In this document: positions 56,688 to 64,000 of the stretch, one piece after another | How positions within the stretch are numbered: position 1 is the first letter of the stretch | Layout: each line of letters begins with the position of its first letter | Source: JAIVJM01 sp963816985 | GTDB lineage: Bacteria > Acidobacteriota > Blastocatellia > Pyrinomonadales > Pyrinomonadaceae | Assembly (NCBI GenBank): GCA_963816985.1 | Contig: CAWFMF010000003.1 | Location: forward strand, 62,001 to 126,000 | Direction: 5' to 3' | Length of the DNA: 64,000 bases | The notes under the pieces: generated by a model | Databases searched by the model: none | What the model saw: only the letters and a program-made list of their open reading frames with translations | Told to the model about the DNA's origin: nothing | Translations under genes and position numbers: made by a program

Positions 56688-59600
56688 ATGAACAGTCCAG
56701 AGAATTGCCGCGACACATCGAAGCGCCGCCGTCGCATCCGCAAGGCCGCGCGCCGCTCCGGCTCGCACGAGCCGAACGGCATTGACTACGTCGAGGTCAG
56801 CGAAGACCAGAGGGTCATCACCGTCTTCTTCCTCAACAAGGCCCCGCACGGCGTCGGCCCCGCGAATATCGTCATCGAGGGCGGGGTGCGCGTCCGCGAC
56901 ATCCGCGTCGTGGACGTGACGCTCTGCGAGGTCGAGGACGAGGCGCGCGACGACTGCATGCGGGTCGTCGTGGACAAGTACGGCGACTTCTCGACCTACA
57001 CGCTCCGGCTCGTCGAGGCCGTGAAGGGCCGCCCCGGCACGCTCCCGCTCGAAGGCTTCGACCCGCGCTACGCGCAGATTGACTTCTCCTTCAAGGCCAA
57101 CTGTCCGAGCGACTTCGACTGCGCGCCCGAAGGCGACTGCCCCGCAGAGTCGCCGCCCGAACCGGAGATTGATTACCTCGCCAAAGACTACGCGAGCTTC
57201 CAGCGGCTCATCTACGACCGCCTCTCGCTCGTCATGCCCGACTGGAAGGAACGGCACGTCCCCGACATCGGCGTCGCCCTCGTCGAGTTGTTCGCCTACG
57301 TCGGCGACTACCTCAGTTACTTTCAGGACGCCGTCGCGACCGAAGCCTACCTCGACACCGCGCGCCGCCGCATCTCCGTGCGCCGCCACGCGCGGCTCGT
57401 GGATTACCTCATGCACGAGGGCTGCAACTCGCGCGCGTGGGTGACGGTCGAAACTGACGGCGACGTGACCGTCGAGAGCACGAAGGACTTCTACTTCGTC
57501 ACGGGCCGCGGCGCGTCCTACGGCGCGGGCGGGCGCGTCATCTCGGAAGACGACCTCCGGGGCGTCGCCCCTTCGAGCTACGAAGTCTTCGAGCCGCTCA
57601 CCGCCGGTTGGCGCGGGGAACCCTTCCGCCTCCGCAAGGCGCACAGCCGCATCAGCTTCTACACGTGGGGCGACCGCGAGTGCTGTCTCCCGCGCGGCAC
57701 GACCTCGGCGACCTTGCGCGACGAGTGGAAGGACGAAGACCAGCCGGGGTACGAGCCGCAACCGCCGGGCGGCGTCTACGAGCAGACGGCGCAGCAGCGC
57801 GACTACAAGCAGAAGCCCCCCGTGCAGGGTTACGACGAAGGCTCGACCGACGGGCCGGAGCAGAAACCCAAGCCGCCGCGCGACGAAGACGCCCCGCCGC
57901 GTAAGCGTGCTCTGAGTCTAAGCGCGGGCGACGTGCTCATCTTCGAGGAAGTCCTGGGGCCCGTCACCGGGGCCGAGCCGGACGCCGACCGCACGCACCG
58001 CCACGCCGTGCGCCTGACGAGAGTCGAGCCGCGCGTGGACGAGCTTTACAACCAGCCCGTCGTCGAAATCGAGTGGGCGTTGGAAGACGCTCTGCCCTTC
58101 GCGCTCTGCCTCTCCGCAATCGGGCGCGCGCCGGAGTGCGAGTACCTCGAAGACGTGAGCGTCGCGCGCGGCAACGTCATCCTCGTTGACCACGGGCGCA
58201 CGACCGGGCCGGAGACCTTCGACGTGCCCGACGCCGAAGAGCTTCCCGCCGGGTGCTTCGAAGCCTTCGACCCGCGCGACCCCGTCTCGCAACCGCGCCG
58301 CTTCCGCCCGACCTTGAAGCGCGGCCAGATCACGCACCGCGCGCCGTTCCCCTCGCCCACGGCCTTGCGCGGCGCGCAGGTGCGCCTCCTCGGACGTTTG
58401 ACGGTTGACGTGCGCGCGCGCGTCGAGTGGCTCTGGAAGAGAGTCGGCGCGGGCCGCCCGCTCTCGAAGGAAGAGTTGGCGGAACTGACCACCATCTTCG
58501 GGCGCGCGACGCTCGCGCGCGTCGGCGTCATCGCGGCGGCGGGCGAGAAGCCGAAGCAGAAGCAGCCGCCGCCGACGCCCGCCGAGCAGGCCGAAGGGCT
58601 CAGTAAGCTGTTCGCGCGCTTCGACGACTACGTGTGGAAGAAGGCGCGGCGCGTGCGCGTCCTGCGCGAGCGCGTGCTCGGCGGCTACACGCTCACGAGC
58701 ACGGAGCGCGACGAGTTGAAAGAGATGTTCGGCGCGAAGTTCGTCGCGGGGCTCGAACCTTCTTCGGGCGTCACCTACGGCCCGGCGAGCATCGCCTTGT
58801 GGCAGGAGCCGCGCGAGGCGCTCGCCTCGGTCAAAGTCCGCAAGAGTCGCCAACAGCCCACAGCCGGAGGGGCGGAGCCGGCCTTCCTCTCGAATCATTA
58901 CCCGCGCTGGTGGCCCGCCTACGACCTGCTCGGCGGCGGCGACGACAGGCGTCTCTTCGTCGCCGAGATTGACGACGAAGGCCGCGCCCATTTACGTTTC
59001 GACGAGAGCGAAACGGGACGCGCGCCGGAGCCGGGGACGGCCCTGAGCGCGACCTATCGCATCGGCAACGGCACGAAGGGCAACGTCGGCCCCGAAGCCG
59101 TCTCGCACATCGTCATGCGCCGCAAGATTGACCTCGGCGTCACGGTCGCGCGCGTGCGCAACCCTCTGCCCGCGAAGGGCGGCGTCGAGCCCGAACCCGT
59201 CGAAGAGGTTCGAATCTTCGCGCCGGGCGCGTTCCGCAAAGAACTCCGGCGCGCCATCACGCCCGAAGACTACGGGAGCCTCGCCGAGCGCGACTCCGGG
59301 GGACAGGTGCAGCGCGCCGCCGGGAGCCTGCGCTGGGGCGGGAGCTGGCAGGTGATGCAGACGGCGGTTGACGCGCGCGGCGCGTCCGAGGCGGGCGATG
59401 CGTTGCTCGCCGAAGTCGCGGGCTCGCTCCACCGCTACCGGCGCATCGGCCACGACCTCCTGACGCGCGACGCTCGCTCCATCCCGCTCGACATCGTGGT
59501 CGAGGTCTGCGTCCTGCCGCATTACCTGCGCGGCCACGTCCGCGCGGCGCTCCGCGACGTGTTCAGCAACCGTGACTTGACGGGCGGGCGGCGCGGCTTC

Positions 59601-59846
59601 TTCCACCCCGACAACCTCAGTTTCGGCGAGGCCGTCCACCTGAGCCGTCTGGTCGCGGCGGCGCAGGGGGTTGAAGGCGTCGAGAGCGTGAGTGTGACGC
59701 GGCTCCAACGTCTGCACGAGGGGCCGAGGGGCGAACTGACCGAAGGCTTGCTGCCGCTCGGCCCGCTCGAAGTGGCGCGGGTGGACAACGACCCGAACTT
59801 CCCTGAGCACGGCAGACTCAAGCTCGAAGTGCGAGGTGGACGATGA
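56688..59846 (+). CDS. Large baseplate assembly protein, gp6/BaseplateJ-like (Afp11-type)
   Basis: 1052 residues from ATG 56688. The first half has PEIDYLAKDYASFQRLIYDR and PDWKERHVPDIGVALVELFAY, the signature of Afp11/'putative baseplate assembly protein', and AVATEAYLDTARRRISVRRH. The middle (about 360-760) is a family-specific insert rich in charged residues. The C-terminal VPLDIVVEVCVLP-like stretch (SIPLDIVVEVCVLPHYLRG) and SRLVAAAQGVEGVESV are the gp6-like end. It builds the wedge ring with the next protein. The stop overlaps the following ATG (ATGA). Confidence 0.88.
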   Translation: MNSPENCRDTSKRRRRIRKAARRSGSHEPNGIDYVEVSEDQRVITVFFLNKAPHGVGPANIVIEGGVRVRDIRVVDVTLCEVEDEARDDCMRVVVDKYGDFSTYTLRLVEAVKGRPGTLPLEGFDPRYAQIDFSFKANCPSDFDCAPEGDCPAESPPEPEIDYLAKDYASFQRLIYDRLSLVMPDWKERHVPDIGVALVELFAYVGDYLSYFQDAVATEAYLDTARRRISVRRHARLVDYLMHEGCNSRAWVTVETDGDVTVESTKDFYFVTGRGASYGAGGRVISEDDLRGVAPSSYEVFEPLTAGWRGEPFRLRKAHSRISFYTWGDRECCLPRGTTSATLRDEWKDEDQPGYEPQPPGGVYEQTAQQRDYKQKPPVQGYDEGSTDGPEQKPKPPRDEDAPPRKRALSLSAGDVLIFEEVLGPVTGAEPDADRTHRHAVRLTRVEPRVDELYNQPVVEIEWALEDALPFALCLSAIGRAPECEYLEDVSVARGNVILVDHGRTTGPETFDVPDAEELPAGCFEAFDPRDPVSQPRRFRPTLKRGQITHRAPFPSPTALRGAQVRLLGRLTVDVRARVEWLWKRVGAGRPLSKEELAELTTIFGRATLARVGVIAAAGEKPKQKQPPPTPAEQAEGLSKLFARFDDYVWKKARRVRVLRERVLGGYTLTSTERDELKEMFGAKFVAGLEPSSGVTYGPASIALWQEPREALASVKVRKSRQQPTAGGAEPAFLSNHYPRWWPAYDLLGGGDDRRLFVAEIDDEGRAHLRFDESETGRAPEPGTALSATYRIGNGTKGNVGPEAVSHIVMRRKIDLGVTVARVRNPLPAKGGVEPEPVEEVRIFAPGAFRKELRRAITPEDYGSLAERDSGGQVQRAAGSLRWGGSWQVMQTAVDARGASEAGDALLAEVAGSLHRYRRIGHDLLTRDARSIPLDIVVEVCVLPHYLRGHVRAALRDVFSNRDLTGGRRGFFHPDNLSFGEAVHLSRLVAAAQGVEGVESVSVTRLQRLHEGPRGELTEGLLPLGPLEVARVDNDPNFPEHGRLKLEVRGGR

Positions 59847-62800
59847 ATCAATCCTGCGGCTGCTGCGAAGGCACCGAGCAACTGACACCGGCCTCGACCG
59901 CCAACCGCCCCGGCCTGAGCGCGATTACGTACCGCGTCGGCACGCACGGCTCGTTCTTAGAGACGATGCTCGCGCGACTGTCGAACCACACGCTCGGCTC
60001 GTCGCCGCTCGACTCTTACGTCCCGTCCGGCGGGTCGCAGTCCGACGCGTTGCCCGCCAACCCCCTCAACTCGCTGACGACGCGCGACACGAGCGACGGC
60101 GCCATCGCCTTCCTCGACGCGTGGGCGACCGTCGCCGACGTGCTCACTTTTTATCAGGAGCGCATCGCCAACGAAGGATACCTGCGCACGGCCATCGAAC
60201 GGCGGTCGGTGTTGGAGCTGGCGCGGCTCGTCGGCTACAGGCCGCGCCCCGGCGTCGCCGCGAGCGTGCATCTGGCCTACACGCTCGACGAGGGGAGCGA
60301 GGTGACGATTCCGGCGGGCAGCCGCTCGCAGAGCGTGCCCGGCCCCGGCGAGCTGCCGCAGAGCTTCGAGACGAGCAAAGACCTCTACGCCCGCTCCGTT
60401 TGGAACCTGCTCCGACCGCGCCTCACGCGACCGCAGGACCCGCGCCGCCAACTGGAACGCGGCGACGCGCTCTACTTCAAAGGCACGGCCACGAACCTCA
60501 AGCCGAACGACCCGCTCCTCGTCGTCCTCGGCGACGGGCCGGGCCGGCAGGCCCTGCTCCGCGTCCTCAAGGTCGAGCCCGACCAGCCCAACGACCGCAC
60601 GAAGGTCACGGTCGAGTTGTGGGAGCTGCCCGCCGGGAGTCGCCGCGTCAACGTCGCCTCGGCGGGAACGGGACGCGTGGAATCTGGCGCGCCCTCGGAC
60701 GACGCGACCGCCGACGCGCAGGTTAAAGATGTGCAAGCCGTCATCGAGAGCCACCGCAAGATTGAAGACTTCAGCGTCAGCGCCGACACGGCGACGGCCC
60801 GGCGCGTCCTCGGACACCTCGACGAGTTGGAAAAACGTCTCTCCACTCAGCCCTCGCGCGCGGAGCTGCGACAGCTTCTGGGCGAAGCGATTCAGCCGCT
60901 CCGCGAAGAACACCGGCTCGCCGTGGAAGGGAACTTCAACAAGTTGGAGCCGTGGATCGCGAGCATCGTCTCCGGGCTTGAAGAGGTGTCGGACAGCCTC
61001 GCGTCGGCCCCGACCGCATCCGCCTCGACCGCATCGGCGGACGAGACCAAGCGCTTCGCCGTCAACATGACGAAGACGGGCGCGCAGCCCTCCTCCCGGC
61101 CCGCGCTCCAAAGCATGAGTCAGGAGTTTCTGGACAACCTCACCAAGCCGCCGTCGGCGCAGCCCGCGAGCCCACAGCAGTTGGGCCTCAGCCTCGCCGA
61201 CACCTTCTCGCCGACTTCGGGCACTTTAACCAAGACGCTGACGGCGCTCCGGCCCGGACTGCGCGGCGCGTTCGAGACGGCGTGGGGCAACGTCCCCGTC
61301 ACCGAGTCCGCAGGCATCGCAGTCTACGCGCTCCGCACGCGCGCCTCCCTCTTCGGCCACAGCGCGCCGCTCAACATCATCCGCGATGTTGAAGACCCAA
61401 TCGGCAGACAGGAAGAGTGGACGCTCTTCCGCGATGTCGGCGAGCCCACCTTCGAGCATTTCATCATCGCCGTCGGCCAGTCCGACGTGGTGGTGACCAA
61501 CACCATCAACAACAACAACCCGCCGACGGAGAGCACGGTGGTCGTCGAGATTAGAAGCCCATTGGGCACGGGACAGAGCGCGCGCGTGCGCTTCCCCATC
61601 GTGAACGGCGCGACCGCCACCATCAACGTCCCCTCGCCCATCGGCGAAGTCATCACCCTCGACATGGTGGTGGTGACGACGGGAGAGGGGAATGTACAGG
61701 CGTACCTCTTCACGTTCCGTGACCGCGACGTGGAGGTGTCCGCCACCGTCAGGACGAGCGTGCCCTCGACTGTCCAGACCTATTCCGTGGACATCCGGAG
61801 CAGCGGCACCAACCCCACATTCGCGCGCGTCAACCCGACGGTTCTCGGTCCCGCATCCATTGACGGGGAGTCTTTCAACGGCTACCTCGTCATCCAGGGC
61901 GCACTTCGCCAGACTTCCGGAAGCACGCCGACCGAGCAGCCCCGCGTCGTCAGCCTCGACGCCTCTTACAACCTCATCCTGCCCGGCAGTTGGGCCGTGA
62001 TAGACCGCCCGACGCCGCTCCGTGGCGTGCCGCCGCGCGTCCTCGTCCGCAAGGTCGAGACCGTCGCGGAGGGCTCGCGCGCCGACTACAACGTCTCGGC
62101 CAAGGGGACGCAGCTCGGACTCGACGGCGACTGGATTAACCCGGTCGTCGAAACCGGCGACACCTTCGAGGTCATCCGCAAGACCACCGTGCTGGCGCAG
62201 AGCGAGCTGCTTGAGCTGGCCGAAGTGCCGCTCGACCCCGTGCGCGAAGACGTGTGCGGCAGCCGCGTCGAGCTGGCCGACCTCGTCGAAGGACTTGAGC
62301 CGGGCCGCTTGCTCATCTTCAAGGGCGAGCGCACGGACGTTACCTTCGCGACCGAAGAGGGCGGGGCCGGGGGCGTCGTCGAGGAGAAAGACCCGGCAGA
62401 CCTCGTGGCGGGCGTCGAAGCCGTCGAGCTGGTCATGCTCGCGGGCGTCGAGCAGGGCTACGACCCGGCGCTCCCCGGCGACAAGACGCACACGACGCTC
62501 CTGCTGGCGCGCGAGATGGCCTACTGCTACCGGCGCGACACCCTCCGCATCTACGGCAACGTCGCGCACGCCACGCACGGCGAGACGCGCGCCGAAGTTT
62601 TGGGGAGCGGCGACGCCGGTGTGCCCGGTCAGACCTTCACGCTCAAGCAGTCGCCGCTCACCCACGTCTCCGCGCCGACCACCTCCGGCATCGCCAGCAC
62701 CCTCGCGGTGCGCGCCAACGAAATCCTCTGGCACGAGACGGACACCCTCGCCGGTCTCGGCCCGAAGGATCGCAACTACGTGACGAAGACCGACGACGCG

Positions 62801-63685
62801 GACGCGACCGCCCTCGTCTTCGGCAACGGGCGCGAGGGCGCGCGCCTCCCCACGGGGCAGGAGAACGTCAAGGCCGTCTACCGCACCGGCATCGGCAAAG
62901 AGGGGAACGTCCTTGCCGGGCAGATTAGCCTCATCCTGACCAAGCCGCTCGGCGTGAAGGAGGTTGTGAACCCGCAGCGGGCGAGCGGGGGCGCGGGGCG
63001 CGAGGAGCGCGACCAGATGCGCCGCAACACGCCGCTTGCCGTGCTCGCGCTCGACCGTCTGGTCTCGACGCGCGACTACGAGGACTTCGCGCGCACCTTC
63101 GCCGGGATCGGCAAGGCGAGCGCCGCGCGCCTCTCGGACGGACGCCGCCAGCTCGTCCATCTCACCATCGCGGGCGAGGACGACATCCCCATTGACGTCA
63201 ACTCCGACCTCTACAAAAACCTCCGCGCCGCGCTCCACCGCTTCGGCGACCCGTACCAGCCTTTGCAGGTCGCCGTCCGTCAACTCAAGCTCCTGATAAT
63301 CGCCGCCAAGGTGCGCGTCCACCCGGACTATCTCTGGGAGACGGTCGAGCCGTGGATACGCGCCGCGATGCTCGAACGCTTCGGCTTCAACCGGCGCGAC
63401 CTCGGTCAGGACGTGGTCTCGAGCGAGGTGACGGCGGCCATCCAGTCGGTCGAGGGCGTGGCCTACGTGGACGTGGACACGCTCGACGAACTGGCCGAGG
63501 ACATCCCCATCGAAGACCTTCTGGAAATCGCCGACGACCTCAAGTTGAAGACGCGCATCCGCGCCGACCTCGCGCACGTGACGAAGAGCACGTCCGGCGG
63601 CGCGAACTTCATCAGCGCGGCGCAGCTCGTCACCTTGAGCCCGCTCGTCCCCGAAACGCTGAACCTCACGGAGTTGAAGGTATGA
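59843..63685 (+). CDS. Second large baseplate assembly protein (Afp11/12-type)
   Basis: 1280 residues. It opens NQSCGCCEGTEQLTPAS and continues GLSAITYRVGTHGSFLETML and DAWATVADVLTFYQERIANE, the same fold as 56688 with the DxWAxxxDVLTFYxERIANE signature. Residues about 290-460 look coiled-coil (HRKIEDFSVSADTATARRVL). The C-terminal BaseplateJ-like part has STRDYEDFARTFAGIGKASA and an LLIIAAKVRVHPDYLWE end. A paralogous pair of this type is standard in eCIS of this branch. It overlaps the next gene by ATGA. Confidence 0.88.
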   Translation: MNQSCGCCEGTEQLTPASTANRPGLSAITYRVGTHGSFLETMLARLSNHTLGSSPLDSYVPSGGSQSDALPANPLNSLTTRDTSDGAIAFLDAWATVADVLTFYQERIANEGYLRTAIERRSVLELARLVGYRPRPGVAASVHLAYTLDEGSEVTIPAGSRSQSVPGPGELPQSFETSKDLYARSVWNLLRPRLTRPQDPRRQLERGDALYFKGTATNLKPNDPLLVVLGDGPGRQALLRVLKVEPDQPNDRTKVTVELWELPAGSRRVNVASAGTGRVESGAPSDDATADAQVKDVQAVIESHRKIEDFSVSADTATARRVLGHLDELEKRLSTQPSRAELRQLLGEAIQPLREEHRLAVEGNFNKLEPWIASIVSGLEEVSDSLASAPTASASTASADETKRFAVNMTKTGAQPSSRPALQSMSQEFLDNLTKPPSAQPASPQQLGLSLADTFSPTSGTLTKTLTALRPGLRGAFETAWGNVPVTESAGIAVYALRTRASLFGHSAPLNIIRDVEDPIGRQEEWTLFRDVGEPTFEHFIIAVGQSDVVVTNTINNNNPPTESTVVVEIRSPLGTGQSARVRFPIVNGATATINVPSPIGEVITLDMVVVTTGEGNVQAYLFTFRDRDVEVSATVRTSVPSTVQTYSVDIRSSGTNPTFARVNPTVLGPASIDGESFNGYLVIQGALRQTSGSTPTEQPRVVSLDASYNLILPGSWAVIDRPTPLRGVPPRVLVRKVETVAEGSRADYNVSAKGTQLGLDGDWINPVVETGDTFEVIRKTTVLAQSELLELAEVPLDPVREDVCGSRVELADLVEGLEPGRLLIFKGERTDVTFATEEGGAGGVVEEKDPADLVAGVEAVELVMLAGVEQGYDPALPGDKTHTTLLLAREMAYCYRRDTLRIYGNVAHATHGETRAEVLGSGDAGVPGQTFTLKQSPLTHVSAPTTSGIASTLAVRANEILWHETDTLAGLGPKDRNYVTKTDDADATALVFGNGREGARLPTGQENVKAVYRTGIGKEGNVLAGQISLILTKPLGVKEVVNPQRASGGAGREERDQMRRNTPLAVLALDRLVSTRDYEDFARTFAGIGKASAARLSDGRRQLVHLTIAGEDDIPIDVNSDLYKNLRAALHRFGDPYQPLQVAVRQLKLLIIAAKVRVHPDYLWETVEPWIRAAMLERFGFNRRDLGQDVVSSEVTAAIQSVEGVAYVDVDTLDELAEDIPIEDLLEIADDLKLKTRIRADLAHVTKSTSGGANFISAAQLVTLSPLVPETLNLTELKV

Positions 63686-64000
63686 ACGAACAAGACGCGA
63701 AGCTCGACCGACTCTACGACCTCCTGCCGGTCGTCTACCGCCAGCGCGACGTTGACGTGGGGCAGCCCCTGCGCGCTCTCTTGCAGGTCATCGCCGAGCA
63801 GGTCAACATCGTCGAGGAAGACATCGAGCAGCTCTACGAGAACTGGTTCATCGAGACGTGCGAAGACTGGGTCGTGCCCTACATCGCCGACCTCATCGGC
63901 CACCGCACGGTCTACGAGGCGGGCGAGCCCGGCTCGGTCGCGACCGAAGAGGGCACGGCGCGCAACCGCATCCTCGTGCCGCGCAACGAGGTCGCCAACA
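63682..64000 (+). CDS. Phage tail protein I-like baseplate protein (3' partial)
   Basis: Runs off the right edge after 106 residues. LDRLYDLLPVVYRQRDVDVG and LLQVIAEQVNIVEEDIEQLY, then WFIETCEDWVVPYIADLIG, are the N-terminal pattern of gpI-like (P2 tail protein I) baseplate wedge proteins found after the two large baseplate genes in eCIS operons. The start overlaps the previous stop. The rest, and probably the tape-measure and fibre genes, lie beyond the window. Confidence 0.85.
   Translation, partial: MNEQDAKLDRLYDLLPVVYRQRDVDVGQPLRALLQVIAEQVNIVEEDIEQLYENWFIETCEDWVVPYIADLIGHRTVYEAGEPGSVATEEGTARNRILVPRNEVAN

Noticed and set aside
61226..63577. Minus-strand open frame of 783 codons opposite the second large baseplate gene
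   Set aside because: Antisense shadow of a clear baseplate protein; no recognisable sequence features.

Overview
The window is a GC-rich chromosomal segment (no tRNA, rRNA, CRISPR or transposase gene seen). I infer a soil-type Acidobacteriota, most likely class Blastocatellia: there is an Oar-like TonB-dependent receptor, a run of CRTAC1/ASPIC-UnbV/FG-GAP secreted proteins, a DUF4214 metalloprotease, a bacterial GH47 mannosidase, and many large intergenic palindromes. This assignment rests on gene content only, not on a marker gene. At least five genes are split by an apparent single-base indel (near 6285, 17095, 29350, 41045 and 54695), and a sixth (near 55945) has lost its natural stop. That pattern looks more like sequence error than decay, and each such gene is given here as one broken gene.

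Layout. 1-9.7 kb: end of a TonB receptor, gluconokinase, DUF423 protein, serine hydrolase, hybrid histidine kinase, diadenylate-cyclase-like DACNV sensor and a UreH-type Ni/Co transporter. 9.7-24.5 kb: matrixin protease, a secreted kinase-like protein, a secreted metallophosphoesterase, an aminotransferase-permease pair, GH47 mannosidase, AlkA-like glycosylase with an overlapping GGQ release-factor-like gene, an Arg-rich secreted protein, an MFS exporter, an AhpD-like peroxidase-related protein whose CxxC is CxxU (in-frame TGA plus a bacterial SECIS-like hairpin), and a second APC permease. 24.7-36.8 kb: four secreted or lipoprotein TPR/FG-GAP/ASPIC-UnbV proteins around an RnfD/NqrB-like membrane protein. 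36.8-37.8 kb: a nitrilase-family amidohydrolase.

38-64 kb is one long plus-strand block encoding an extracellular contractile injection system (eCIS; phage-tail-like), cut off by the window end. It opens with a promoter and a proline-rich HNH nuclease, followed by sheath, tube, gp51-like protein, a linker protein, DUF4255 cap, AAA+ ATPase and a small protein. Two DUF4157 (eCIScore) cargo candidates follow: a predicted zinc metalloprotease and a predicted PD-(D/E)XK nuclease, with a small unknown gene between them. The baseplate set comes next: CIS tube/hub adaptor, LysM-like protein, gp27-like hub, gp5-like spike, PAAR-like tip, gp25, two large baseplate proteins and a gpI-like protein. Stop/start overlaps of the ATGA type link many of these genes. 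Tape-measure and tail-fibre genes are not seen and may lie past 64 kb. The three candidate cargoes share an LQRK-type motif near their N-termini, which is the best lead for a loading or sorting signal.

At least five families of long intergenic palindromes are scattered between genes, often in convergent gene gaps where they could also terminate transcription.
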